Of a stretch of DNA of 64,000 nucleotides, positions 36,032 through 45,673 are shown in pieces. Numbering within the stretch: the stretch's first letter is position 1; every line of letters begins with the position of its first letter. The stretch covers positions 1 to 64,000 of the forward strand of contig CAZHJK010000005.1 of the NCBI GenBank assembly GCA_964533275.1, written 5' to 3'. Position numbers and translations under genes: made by a program. The notes beneath the pieces were generated by a model. The model did no database searches. It saw nothing but the letters and a program-made list of their open reading frames with translations, and was not told the origin of the DNA. Source of the stretch: CAZHJK01 sp964533275 (lineage in GTDB: Bacteria; Bacillota; Clostridia; Eubacteriales; Garciellaceae).

Positions 36032-37042
36032 ATGAATATTATAAGCCTCTTTGCTGGTGCGGGTGGTATGGATTTGGGATTTGAAAAAGCTGGATTTAAT
36101 GTATTATGGGCAAATGAGTATGATAGGACTATATGGGAAACATATAAAAGAAATCATATAGCTTATTTAGATCAAAGGGATATACGAAAGATAAAGTCCT
36201 CAGAAATTCCTGATTGTGATGGCATAATAGGAGGACCTCCCTGTCAGAGCTGGAGCGAGGCAGGAGCATTAAGAGGAATAAATGATTCAAGGGGAAAACT
36301 TTTTTATGAGTTTATAAGAGTACTAAAAGATAAACAACCGAAGTTTTTCGTTGCTGAAAATGTATCTGGAATGCTTGCAGACATTCATAAAGCTGCCGTT
36401 AATAATATTATTAAATTATTTAATGATGCTGGTTATGATATATTTCTTAAACTTTTAAATGCGGTAGATTATGGTGTGCCTCAGGATAGAAAAAGAGTTT
36501 TCTATATTGGATTTCGAAAAGACTTAAATATAAATTTTAATTTTCCTACACCATGTAATAAAAAACTTGTATTAAGGGATGCTATTTGGGACTTACAAGA
36601 GACAGCTTTACCAGCAAAAACTTCTAATAAAACTAATGGAGCTCAATGTAGAATAAATAATCATGAATATATGACTGGTAGTTTTTCTTCTATTTATATG
36701 TCACGAAACAGGGTTCGATCATGGAATGAACCATCCTTTACAATACAAGCAGGAGGGCGCCATGCTCCTATTCATCCCCAGGCACCTAAAATGGTATTCA
36801 TTAATAAGAATAAAAGGATATTTGCACCTGGAAAAGAGCATCTGTATAGGAGATTAAGTGTTAGGGAATGTGCTCGTATACAAACCTTCCCAGACAAATT
36901 TGTGTTTTACTATACCTATATCGCCGACGGCTATAAAATGATAGGCAATGCAGTGCCTGTGCAATTGGCATATCATGTGGCAAGGGCAGTAAAAGAGGCA
37001 TTGGTTAATAGTGAAAAGTACTATGAAGAGAAGGTTGTCTAA
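36032..37042 (+). CDS. DNA cytosine-C5 methyltransferase, M.HaeIII-like (second M of R-M system 1)
   Basis: 336 residues, the size of M.HaeIII. Motifs: [35 protein letters not shown] (catalytic Cys), [53 protein letters not shown]. Both conserved blocks and the recognition part ([34 protein letters not shown]) follow M.HaeIII, which methylates GGCC, very closely as recalled from memory. A GGCC or related target is therefore likely. It is transcribed from its own promoter overlapped by a LexA-type palindrome, unlike the first M gene. It is complete, with a GGGGGG site before the ATG. Confidence 0.93.
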   Translation: MNIISLFAGAGGMDLGFEKAGFNVLWANEYDRTIWETYKRNHIAYLDQRDIRKIKSSEIPDCDGIIGGPPCQSWSEAGALRGINDSRGKLFYEFIRVLKDKQPKFFVAENVSGMLADIHKAAVNNIIKLFNDAGYDIFLKLLNAVDYGVPQDRKRVFYIGFRKDLNINFNFPTPCNKKLVLRDAIWDLQETALPAKTSNKTNGAQCRINNHEYMTGSFSSIYMSRNRVRSWNEPSFTIQAGGRHAPIHPQAPKMVFINKNKRIFAPGKEHLYRRLSVRECARIQTFPDKFVFYYTYIADGYKMIGNAVPVQLAYHVARAVKEALVNSEKYYEEKVV

Positions 37043-37176
37043 TAAAAATGTTATAAGTGAACTAAGAGAGCAGGATTTGATATATTCTGTTCTTTTTAAT
37101 TGCAATTTAAAATAAAAAGTCAATTGTTTTTTAATAGGAAAATTAAAAGCATTTAAAAAATTTCTTTACTATTTAT

Positions 37177-37480
37177 AGATCTACTTATTAAGAACAGAAT
37201 TTCAAACGACTATACAGTTAAAAGCGATAATAACTGAACAAGTTACCCCGCAAGCTACCCCGCAAGTTACCCCGCAAGTTACCCCGCAAGCTACCCCGCA
37301 AGCTACCCCGCAAGTTGATTGATAAAACAACTGATATATTAAAATTTTGCAGTGCTCCAAAAGGAAGACAGAAAATTCAAGATTTCCTTAGTATTAAAGA
37401 TAGGGAGTACTTTAGGTAATTCTATAAATAATGAAAAATCTATCTATATGATGAATTATAACGAATAATATGATAACTAA
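37177..37480 (+). pseudogene. Scar copy A: 3' end of an AlbA_2/HATPase_c_4-type gene with TPQV tail
   Basis: Reads EFQTTIQLKAIITEQVTPQ, then repeats of TPQA/TPQV and VD before TGA. After a frame change comes ILKFCSAPKGRQKIQDFLSI and KDREYFR, ending near a decayed copy of the C-terminus seen in copy C (INLSDELCRLI). This is the typical tail of Fic/AlbA_2 ATP-binding regulators: a TPQV linker followed by a winged-helix. The catalytic front is missing. It lies between R-M system 1 and the DISARM operon. Confidence 0.75.
37239..37316 (+). repeat. Tandem 12-bp repeat (TPQV/TPQA codons)
   Basis: Six uninterrupted units of CAAG(T/C)TACCCCG plus a partial unit, inside scar copy A. The units code for Q-(V/A)-T-P. 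Confidence 0.9.
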
Positions 37481-37786
37481 TATTTTATATAAATACTCAT
37501 TAAAAATTTAATGTAATCTAAATAATTCACTTTCCAATTGTAAGAAGTGATTTTATTGTCAAATAATTTTGAAAATATAAAAAATAAATGAAGGAAGTCT
37601 AACATATATGTAGAATGTTAAGTTAGGGAACTATTAGAGTGATTAGGTTGAGGGGAATTTATAATGTGTATAGTGTAATGAAGAAGTGAAAATAACTGAT
37701 AAATGTTAAATAACAGTTGAAACATACATAGTATGGTATTTCTATGTTACACCAAATATTAAATTAAAGAAAGCGAGGTATGTTCT
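37481..37786. other. Non-coding stretch upstream of the DISARM operon
   Basis: Very AT-rich, no gene. TCACTT/AAGTGA arms near 37530-37551, followed by TTTTATT, could form a weak terminator. AACATA...TATGTT arms around 37722-37749 could be an operator. The operon promoter must lie here, but no clear consensus pair was seen. Confidence 0.35.
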
Positions 37787-39328
37787 GTGGCTCGTAAAAC
37801 TAGAGAACAAATTAGCTACAATATGAGCCGTGTGAGCGACAGAAACACGGCTCTTGAAAGAGCAATGTGTAATGAATTTGACCGTCGGGGATTAATAACC
37901 TATAAAAGAAACGATAAATCTGTTTTTGGAAAACCGGATTTTGTATTCTCAGTGCGGAAAGTAGCTGTATTTTGTGACAGTGAATTTTGGCATGGATATA
38001 ATTGGGGGGTAGCTAAATATGAAATAAAGAGCAACCGAGATTTCTGGATTTCTAAAATTGAAAGAAACATTGCACGAGATAAGGAAGTCAACGACAAGCT
38101 GGCATCTGAAGGTTGGACGGTGTTACGCTTTTGGGGAAAACAAATTAAGGACGATATTGTTGGTTGTGTCGATAAAGTAGAAAAAAAACTGCGAATTTAT
38201 CCGAAATCACCGTTTAGGACAATAGATCTTTGTGCTGGGATAGGCGGAATTCGCCGTGGTTTTGAAAGGGTTGGTACCTTTACTAATGTACTTTCAGCCG
38301 AAACCGACAAATATGCTTGTATGACATATAAACATTTATATGGAGAAAATCCAAATTATGATTTGACATCGGAAGAGTTCAAACAAATTGTTGACGCTAC
38401 GGAATATGACATATTGCTTGCAGGGTTTCCTTGCCAGTCATTCAGCAGAATCGGCCTTAGGGAAGGGTTTGATAATCTTACTAAAGGGAAAATTTTTTAC
38501 CACATTGCCGAGATAATTGAGCGTACTCGTCCGAGCGCATTTTTCTTGGAGAATGTAGATCACCTAGTTACACATGAAAATGGGAAAACATTCAAAAAAA
38601 TTATCGAGACTCTTGAAATTGATTTACAATATAAGGTCATAGGTGTTTCACATTCAGATGACGGTATCCTTAGGTATATTGTAAATGATTTTTTAAGGAA
38701 CTCCAGACACTTTGGTGTACCTCAAAATCGTCCCAGAACATATATTATTGGTTTTGATCGAGAACGATTCAAACCGGAACGATTAGCGGCATTACCGATG
38801 ACTTTGCCTACTGGCCGTGAAACTCCTCTTTATAAAGACTTAAACGACATTCTAGAACATAATGTTGCTCCGAGATATTACATGGCATCCGGGTATCTTG
38901 AAACGCTTGTAAAACATCGAGAACGGCAGGAAAGTAAAGGCTATGGATTTGGATATAGAATAGTCAATGAACCAGGGATAGAAAACCCTGCAGCAAACAC
39001 TTTGCTTGCGACAGGAGGATCCGGTAAAGAACGAAATTTGATATATGATCCGCAAGAAGGAATAGCGGGAATGAAAGTTAAAGGTAAAAGGACTCCGCTT
39101 AACGATAAGGGTATCCGTGTAATGACGCCGACTGAATGGGGAAGGTTGCAGGGATTTATAAATTATGCTTTTGTAGATGGAAATGGAAAAGGATGGTTCT
39201 CATTTCCTGACGGTGTATCGAATACCCAAAAATATAAGCAGTTTGGTAACTCTGTTACCATTCCCGTTATTGAAGAAATGGCTCGTTTCATGAGTTCATG
39301 TTTTGAAACACTCAAATTACGGAGGTAA
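37787..39328 (+). CDS. drmMII: Vsr-type nuclease fused to a cytosine-C5 methyltransferase (DISARM DrmMII position)
   Basis: 513 residues, two domains. Residues 1-138 match very-short-patch repair (Vsr) endonuclease: GKPDFVFSVRKVAVFCDSEF followed by WHG (catalytic Asp and His as in FxDGxFWHG), then SNRDFWISKIERNIARDKEV and GWTVLRFWGKQIK. From residue 139 comes a complete C5-MTase: FRTIDLCAGIGGIRRGFERV, LAGFPCQSFSRIG (catalytic Cys), FFLENVDHLV, NRPRTYIIGF, WGRLQGF, QFGNSVTIPV. It starts at a GTG with GAGGT upstream and is followed 7 bases later by drmE. In class 2 DISARM a C5-MTase (DrmMII) marks host DNA; the fused Vsr domain is not part of the system as I know it. Confidence 0.88.
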   Translation: MARKTREQISYNMSRVSDRNTALERAMCNEFDRRGLITYKRNDKSVFGKPDFVFSVRKVAVFCDSEFWHGYNWGVAKYEIKSNRDFWISKIERNIARDKEVNDKLASEGWTVLRFWGKQIKDDIVGCVDKVEKKLRIYPKSPFRTIDLCAGIGGIRRGFERVGTFTNVLSAETDKYACMTYKHLYGENPNYDLTSEEFKQIVDATEYDILLAGFPCQSFSRIGLREGFDNLTKGKIFYHIAEIIERTRPSAFFLENVDHLVTHENGKTFKKIIETLEIDLQYKVIGVSHSDDGILRYIVNDFLRNSRHFGVPQNRPRTYIIGFDRERFKPERLAALPMTLPTGRETPLYKDLNDILEHNVAPRYYMASGYLETLVKHRERQESKGYGFGYRIVNEPGIENPAANTLLATGGSGKERNLIYDPQEGIAGMKVKGKRTPLNDKGIRVMTPTEWGRLQGFINYAFVDGNGKGWFSFPDGVSNTQKYKQFGNSVTIPVIEEMARFMSSCFETLKLRR

Positions 39329-39335
39329 TTTTACC

Positions 39336-41966
39336 ATGATGAACGAAAAGGTATTGTTCCAGTTGACTGATAAGTGCGACATATACTTTGAGAACTCGCT
39401 TATCTCTAAGGAGCTAATTATCAAAAAATATGCGGAATTTTGTATATCATCGCTGTCGTCTGACACACACTCTGTCAGCGTAGCCTTACATACCGGTTCG
39501 AAATGTTTTGATATCATTTCGTTTTTAATGGCTACTTTATTATGTATATTATTTGATAAAACAGATAATAAATTAATAATCGAATCATTTAATGAAAATG
39601 ATATAGTTTTATTCAGAAATGAGCGCTATCGCTGGAGAGGTTTGAATTTTATAGACGGACAACAATACATTATACTAGAGAAAGATGGACGGGGTAAAAA
39701 TGGGAAGATTATTAATTATGTTTTATTTAAGGAGAATAAAAGTTTAATAAAACCTTACTATGGTACTTCGAATTTAACCGATGGGCGGGGAATAAGAAGA
39801 AAAGACAATAAAAGGGCTGAATTTATTTCGTATGTACTGGGAATTCCAGAAACTGAAGTTCCGAGTGTTACAGGTGCTTCAACAGTTATCGTAACTGAGC
39901 GTGATACTTTTGACCGATTATCAAAAGGTATACGGATTAATTATGATTCCGGTAAGAGTATAGGTTTGCTTGATATAGTTACCGCATCATATTATACCGA
40001 TAGCGGTGAGGAATATCAATACGGAAATAATCCCTCAAAAACCGAACCAGTTCTGAAGATAGCTGGAAAAATATCGACAGCTCGAGATTTAGTACTTGAA
40101 AAGAGAGGAAATAAGGTTGTTGGGCTGATGGTTATTAACTCCGATGTTGCGTCAAAAGGCGGTTCCGAATTAGTGGATATGCTAGGTAGAAAGTCTCTCA
40201 CATTCGTCCATATTGCATTTGGGATTGATTCTGAGTATGCGGAGAATGTTATCGAGACACAGGAGGATGGTGATGTTTTTGCATGCACTAGGGAATTTCT
40301 TTTGCAGAACTCTCTGCCGATTCAAGAAAGAAATAACTTAACCATTTCACTTGATAGACAGGTTGAGAATATCGTTAATAACTCTGTTTCCATAAAGATT
40401 ATTGATGGCGGATGTATGTGGGAAGATTTTCGTAAAGCCAGAGAAGCACTATCTGTGATTAAGAGATCCGGATGGAATGAAGAGGAAAAGAAAGCTTTTT
40501 TAATTGCATCTTATTCTCTTTTTAATCTATTCATCACCGCTGTATTTCCAATTGAAACAATGGAAAAGTATGTTGGGAACGGTAAGTTCATGACAAGTAT
40601 ATCCTCTCCTGCTCTTCGAATTTTGGAACTATGGGACTTAACAGCGAAAGCAGAATTTGTAGAAGACCGATGTGCATATGTTGTCAATACCCTAGAACGA
40701 TTATATAAATCGGGATTTACTGATTGTCAAAAACATAACGCTTTAAAATGTCATCTAGAGACTTCGAAGGGGAGAAAAATTGCTGTTGTAGTTCCGAAAG
40801 CGTACTATGTCGACATCCTCTCTGATGATGAAGCATTTCAAAGGAAAGGTATAACCATAATTACCGCTAACCGTTTTGATAATTCCGTCAGTTATGATGA
40901 GATCATAGTTGTAGGTGATTTCAAAGGAAAACATTTTAATCCGCTGAAATGTAGAGCAGCAACGAATATTATTTTATTACTCTATGAATGCGAAACAAAT
41001 TACTTCAATTATAAGAAACATAAAGCCAAGTTATTTGAGAAAAAATTAAATTCCAAACTCAACATTGCTCCAGATGAAAAATTTAATGACAGAGATTTGA
41101 AAGTTGATGGGAACATGATTGAGGATATGGATGCATTTGTTGAGGAGGGAATTGATTTAGAAAAATATTTAAAAAACATAAGCACATTCGACATCAGAAA
41201 GTATGCTGAGACAGTTTCTGGTACTGCGGGAAGCACCTTAACTTCTGAAGTAGTTGCTATTGGACGATTTGTAAGCAGTGAACAAATTTTATTTTCCAAA
41301 TATTACAAAGCTGTAGTTTTTAATACTGAAAGAGGAACGGTATCGGAAGTTGATGTGGAAGAACTTTCTGTAGGCGATCAACTTGTTTTTGTAAAACGTG
41401 ATGACTATACGCTAAACATGGTTGATTATATATATGAGAATCTACAGATAAACAGTCACTTAAGTATTGACGTTTTAGATGCAACTGAGAAAGCAGCCTA
41501 TTGGAAAGAGGCTTTGAGGGAATATAAAGATACTAATAATCTATCTTACAGAGATATTGCAAAGGGACTTCAAAAACTTGGAAGTTCGCTTCAAGAGGTT
41601 TCTGTACGACAATGGCTTATAGAAGAAAGCCATATAGTGGGACCTAGAGATGAAACTACATTACAGCAAATAGCTGAACTGACGGAGGATCCTTTTCTCC
41701 TCGAAGATACACATTGTTTTTTTGAGGCATGTCGTATTGTTCGACATCAACGGAAGGAAATACTTGAACTTATCGGGAAAGCAATTACGGATAAACTAAG
41801 TGGACATAGACCTAAAAAGGGAAGTATTCTTGAAGTTGTACACGATAATGTAGAGCGTTTAACCGATACTTTTGAATTGGATGCATTCACACAACTTGAG
41901 GAAACGGTTGCAGTTCCTATTAATTTAATTAATAAGCCGATTACGGATTGGGAGGTTACGGTATGA
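39336..41966 (+). CDS. drmE: DrmE-like DISARM protein
   Basis: A large protein of 876 residues with no catalytic motif I can name. It is identified as DrmE (class 2 DISARM protein of unknown role) mainly by size and position before drmA and drmB. Features: a helical N-terminus (KCDIYFENSLISKELIIKKY), SVTGASTVIVTERDTFDRLS, a Rossmann-like middle (RKIAVVVPKAYYVDILSDDE) and an acidic, Leu-rich C-terminus (YRDIAKGLQKLGSSLQEVSV). The start is the ATG at 39336, with GGAGG ten bases upstream; an earlier in-frame codon at 39303 would overlap the methyltransferase. Its stop overlaps the drmA start (ATGA), so translation is coupled. Confidence 0.72.
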   Translation: MMNEKVLFQLTDKCDIYFENSLISKELIIKKYAEFCISSLSSDTHSVSVALHTGSKCFDIISFLMATLLCILFDKTDNKLIIESFNENDIVLFRNERYRWRGLNFIDGQQYIILEKDGRGKNGKIINYVLFKENKSLIKPYYGTSNLTDGRGIRRKDNKRAEFISYVLGIPETEVPSVTGASTVIVTERDTFDRLSKGIRINYDSGKSIGLLDIVTASYYTDSGEEYQYGNNPSKTEPVLKIAGKISTARDLVLEKRGNKVVGLMVINSDVASKGGSELVDMLGRKSLTFVHIAFGIDSEYAENVIETQEDGDVFACTREFLLQNSLPIQERNNLTISLDRQVENIVNNSVSIKIIDGGCMWEDFRKAREALSVIKRSGWNEEEKKAFLIASYSLFNLFITAVFPIETMEKYVGNGKFMTSISSPALRILELWDLTAKAEFVEDRCAYVVNTLERLYKSGFTDCQKHNALKCHLETSKGRKIAVVVPKAYYVDILSDDEAFQRKGITIITANRFDNSVSYDEIIVVGDFKGKHFNPLKCRAATNIILLLYECETNYFNYKKHKAKLFEKKLNSKLNIAPDEKFNDRDLKVDGNMIEDMDAFVEEGIDLEKYLKNISTFDIRKYAETVSGTAGSTLTSEVVAIGRFVSSEQILFSKYYKAVVFNTERGTVSEVDVEELSVGDQLVFVKRDDYTLNMVDYIYENLQINSHLSIDVLDATEKAAYWKEALREYKDTNNLSYRDIAKGLQKLGSSLQEVSVRQWLIEESHIVGPRDETTLQQIAELTEDPFLLEDTHCFFEACRIVRHQRKEILELIGKAITDKLSGHRPKKGSILEVVHDNVERLTDTFELDAFTQLEETVAVPINLINKPITDWEVTV

Positions 41967-44900
41967 AAAGCAATGAGATTCGAGAAACGATGATTTCCGC
42001 TCGTGAGGAATATATCCAATTGATTAAATCTGAACTGCTAGGACCTGGATCGGAGTTTGATGTACCTGATGCCGAACATGAGATTATTTCAAGTAATCCT
42101 ATCAGCCGGTATTCTGTCGGGATACTATACCCACAGGGGAATCAAGTCAATCAGGACAATGACGAAACTGTACCGTTAGAAGAAAACGGTGTTGAAACTA
42201 TAGACGAACTAGCAGAAGTTAATAAGAAGAATGAAGAAATGAGCGAGGCTAAATCGGCAAAAAATCATAACTATGAATATGACGATACAGCTGATGAAAA
42301 CTTAGATGAGGAAATAAGCCTTTCTTCACAGTACATGCCTTCGTCGATTGGCATTACATTTTTTGTGAGAGGAAAGGCGGATGTGGTGCGAGGTTGCGTT
42401 TCCTTTGCATCATATAGGAAAGCAACAATTTCAGATTGTGTAATTCCTTTTGAACCTGATAATCCTGAAAGTTATTTTGTACCGCAGGAATTGGCGCACA
42501 TAATGGTTTATGATAAAGAATCGAGGGTAATCCGGCTGATTTCCTCTGTTAACAAAAAAGAAGTAAGGGATATTTTTGAAGGGGAGACTATTCCGGAGAA
42601 TGAGTCTTTCATCATGAAGCAAATATCTTATCGTTTTGCTGAATATATCAGAAACGGTTATGTTCGTGTTCCTCATAATTCTGAATTTACATTAGACTTT
42701 TCTAAAAGGGATTATCTAGATGATAACAAAAATCTTGATAGCACAACCGCTAAAGTCACAGCCCTTCGCACAAGAATCTCAGATGAACTTTGGTCGTTAA
42801 CCATTATGCTTGTCAATGATATAGAAGAAGTACCTGCAAAGTCACATCACTGTATATTTCAACCGATTCTTAAAGTTTCATCCGAGGAAAATGGATTTGT
42901 TTTTATAGAAAGTGATCTCAAACATGAAACTGAAACTATGGATTATGATGAGCTTTCGCTCGAATTGTTATATCGGCATAGGAAAGCATATAGCACTGGA
43001 CTTGGAGTATCGGCTGATTGGGAAATTGATGATAATGGTAAAGGGAGTATTTGGACTGATTTCTTTCCTGAAGCGGAAGTACCGTCAATGGATTTTGAGT
43101 TACCTAAAAATGATAAAGTGTCCTCTGAAAAATTGTCAATGAAATATCTATCGGATTTAGATAAGAATGATAAATCACAAAAGATAGCAGCATTAAAAAA
43201 TCTTGTCGATTTATATAAATCTTGGGTTGATGAATTAGAAAAGATTTCTGAGTCACTTGATATACATTACAAGTCAGCTGCTGCTAAGAATATTTTAGAA
43301 TGCAAATCCGCTTATGTACGTATGTATTCGGGTATTAAAACATTACAAGAAAATGATATTGCTTATAATGCTTTTATGCTAGCTAATAGAGCAATGTTCA
43401 TGCAGAGAATACATCTAGGAATGCAGGCTTCGACAGCCGATACAGACCGTTACCCTGATGATGATCATATTGCTTCTCTTTTAAATAGTATGAATTACAG
43501 GAATGCTGATGACAGTAATTGTAGATGGCGCCCTTTTCAGATAGCATTTTTACTGATGGATATCAATTCTATCATAGATGATACATTACCCGAACGAGAT
43601 ATAGTTGATCTTATATGGTTCCCAACCGGTGGTGGTAAGACAGAGGCATATCTTGGTTTAACCGCATTTACAATCTTCTATCGTCGATTAGATTGCCTGA
43701 AAGAATCAGGAGGCACTGCTGTAATCATGCGATATACTCTTCGTTTACTTGCAGCACAACAATTTACTCGGGCAGCTACTTTGATATGTGCCTGTGAGTA
43801 TATTCGAAATGATTGTGAAGCAAAATACTCCTTATATCCATCATATCCACTGGGCAAAGAGTCGATTACTATAGGATTATGGATTGGTGGCACTCATATT
43901 CCCAACAAGAATATTACAAAAGACTATAGAAATCCTGGTGCATTAGAGTGCTTAAAGAAGCTAGAAGAAGCTAATGCGGGTAGTCTTCAATACATAAAAG
44001 AAAAATACAATAAATTCCAAGTTTTGAAATGCCCTTGGTGTGGCACGAAACTGGTCAAAGATAGAAAGAAAAAGAAACTTTTCGGTAAATGGGGCTATAA
44101 TATGAAAGACAATAAGCATTTCTACATGTTCTGCCCTCAAAATGAATGCGATTTTACTATACGCCTGCCTATTCAAATAATTGATGAAGAACTATATGAA
44201 AAACCTCCCACCTTACTGTTCGGAACAGTGGATAAATTTGCGATGTTACCTTGGGACGGACGTATTGGATCATTCTTTGCAACAGACACTGAGAATCGAA
44301 CACCTGAATTGGTTATTCAAGATGAACTACATCTGATTTCAGGTGCACTGGGAACTATAGTAGGTCTCTATGAAACTGCCGTTGATGCTATATGTAGTAA
44401 GAAAGGAATACGTCCAAAAATAATAGCATCAACTGCAACGATTCGTAGAGCTAAGGAGCAGTGCTCTGTATTATACAATCGAGAAGTCGTTCAATTCCCA
44501 GCCCCCGGTTTAAATTCAGATGACTCTTTCTTTGCCCGTGAAGCTAAATTATCGTATGACGATGGTGTGTTTGGACGTAAATATGTTGGGATAATGCCTT
44601 TCGGAAAGACAAAAGCCATGATGGAAATTCGGGCAATGGCTGCTCTTTTACAAAGAATTTATATGATGAAGTTGCCGGAAGAAGTAAAGGATAAGATGTG
44701 GACTTTAACAACATATTTTAATAGTCTGAAGGACCTCGGCAAAGCATCTACCCTTGTGGAGGATGATGTTAAGGACTTTATTATTCGAATTAAAAACCGC
44801 ATGTTCACATTGGGACGTTTAATTATCAATGCGGATGAATTGACAAGTCGTGTGACAACTACGGAACTTAATAAAACTCTGGATAAACTTGAAAAGCTGG

Positions 44901-45673
44901 AATTCTCCAAAAAGAATATTGATAATAAACTCTATGCTTCAAATATACTCTTGGCAACTAATATGATTTCAGTGGGTATAGATGTTGCTCGACTTAATGT
45001 AATGTTGATGGTAGGACAACCAAAATTGACAAGTGAATATATTCAGGCATCTAGCCGTGTCGGTCGCTCATTTCCGGGTGTGGTTTTTGTGCAGTACGAT
45101 GCTACAAAGAGTCGTGATCGCTCGCATTATGAGCGATTCAGAGCATATCACGAGTCGTTTTATCGATTTGTGGAACCGACTGGAGCCACTCCGTTTTCTA
45201 AACCCGCGCGTGGAAGAGCTTTACATGCTGTACTTGCATCAATTATTCGTCAACAAACTGGTATGAGTGAAGATAAAGATGCTCAGAATTTCGATAGTGA
45301 ACATTTTGCTGATATTATTTCAGATGCTATGCAATTTATCCTTGACAGAGTAGAGGGCATTAATTCACGTGCCGATAACGGATCCAACATTGATATTTAT
45401 GAAATTGAATCCGAGATATATGAATTTCTCGCTGATTGGCAAAATAAGGTTGATTTAAGCATAGAATCGGATACTCCGTTATTTTTCGGAAGAAGATTTA
45501 TGGTCAATCCCCCTGGGACAAATGTAAAGCGCTTGTTTAAACCGTATAATTCTATCGGAAAGGATAATTCTATAGAAACCTTGACTTCTATGAGAAATGT
45601 AGATACTCCGGTTAAAGGGGAATTAGTTATATGGGAGGAGCAAATTAATGATGAAACAAATAAAAAAAGTTGA
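41963..45673 (+). CDS. drmA: DrmA: DISARM SF2 helicase
   Basis: About 1236 residues. The N-terminal 500 residues are acidic and mixed. The SF2 helicase core follows: Walker A WFPTGGGKTEAYLG, Walker B QDELHLISGALGT (DE-x-H type), motif III IIASTATIRRA, motif V TNMISVGIDVARLNVML and motif VI QASSRVGRSFPG. A zinc-binding insertion (CPWCGTKL ... FCPQNEC) sits between the lobes. This arrangement matches DrmA of DISARM, which together with DrmB recognises and blocks incoming phage DNA. The start is the ATG at 41963 with GGGAGG upstream, overlapping the drmE stop. Codon use is visibly richer in CGT/CGA/CCG than in flanking genes. Confidence 0.88.
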   Translation: MKSNEIRETMISAREEYIQLIKSELLGPGSEFDVPDAEHEIISSNPISRYSVGILYPQGNQVNQDNDETVPLEENGVETIDELAEVNKKNEEMSEAKSAKNHNYEYDDTADENLDEEISLSSQYMPSSIGITFFVRGKADVVRGCVSFASYRKATISDCVIPFEPDNPESYFVPQELAHIMVYDKESRVIRLISSVNKKEVRDIFEGETIPENESFIMKQISYRFAEYIRNGYVRVPHNSEFTLDFSKRDYLDDNKNLDSTTAKVTALRTRISDELWSLTIMLVNDIEEVPAKSHHCIFQPILKVSSEENGFVFIESDLKHETETMDYDELSLELLYRHRKAYSTGLGVSADWEIDDNGKGSIWTDFFPEAEVPSMDFELPKNDKVSSEKLSMKYLSDLDKNDKSQKIAALKNLVDLYKSWVDELEKISESLDIHYKSAAAKNILECKSAYVRMYSGIKTLQENDIAYNAFMLANRAMFMQRIHLGMQASTADTDRYPDDDHIASLLNSMNYRNADDSNCRWRPFQIAFLLMDINSIIDDTLPERDIVDLIWFPTGGGKTEAYLGLTAFTIFYRRLDCLKESGGTAVIMRYTLRLLAAQQFTRAATLICACEYIRNDCEAKYSLYPSYPLGKESITIGLWIGGTHIPNKNITKDYRNPGALECLKKLEEANAGSLQYIKEKYNKFQVLKCPWCGTKLVKDRKKKKLFGKWGYNMKDNKHFYMFCPQNECDFTIRLPIQIIDEELYEKPPTLLFGTVDKFAMLPWDGRIGSFFATDTENRTPELVIQDELHLISGALGTIVGLYETAVDAICSKKGIRPKIIASTATIRRAKEQCSVLYNREVVQFPAPGLNSDDSFFAREAKLSYDDGVFGRKYVGIMPFGKTKAMMEIRAMAALLQRIYMMKLPEEVKDKMWTLTTYFNSLKDLGKASTLVEDDVKDFIIRIKNRMFTLGRLIINADELTSRVTTTELNKTLDKLEKLEFSKKNIDNKLYASNILLATNMISVGIDVARLNVMLMVGQPKLTSEYIQASSRVGRSFPGVVFVQYDATKSRDRSHYERFRAYHESFYRFVEPTGATPFSKPARGRALHAVLASIIRQQTGMSEDKDAQNFDSEHFADIISDAMQFILDRVEGINSRADNGSNIDIYEIESEIYEFLADWQNKVDLSIESDTPLFFGRRFMVNPPGTNVKRLFKPYNSIGKDNSIETLTSMRNVDTPVKGELVIWEEQINDETNKKS

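Noticed and set aside
37239..37316. CRISPR-like or regulatory iteron array made of 12-bp units
   Set aside because: The units are contiguous without spacers, are in frame and encode the TPQV linker known from AlbA_2/Fic-type proteins.
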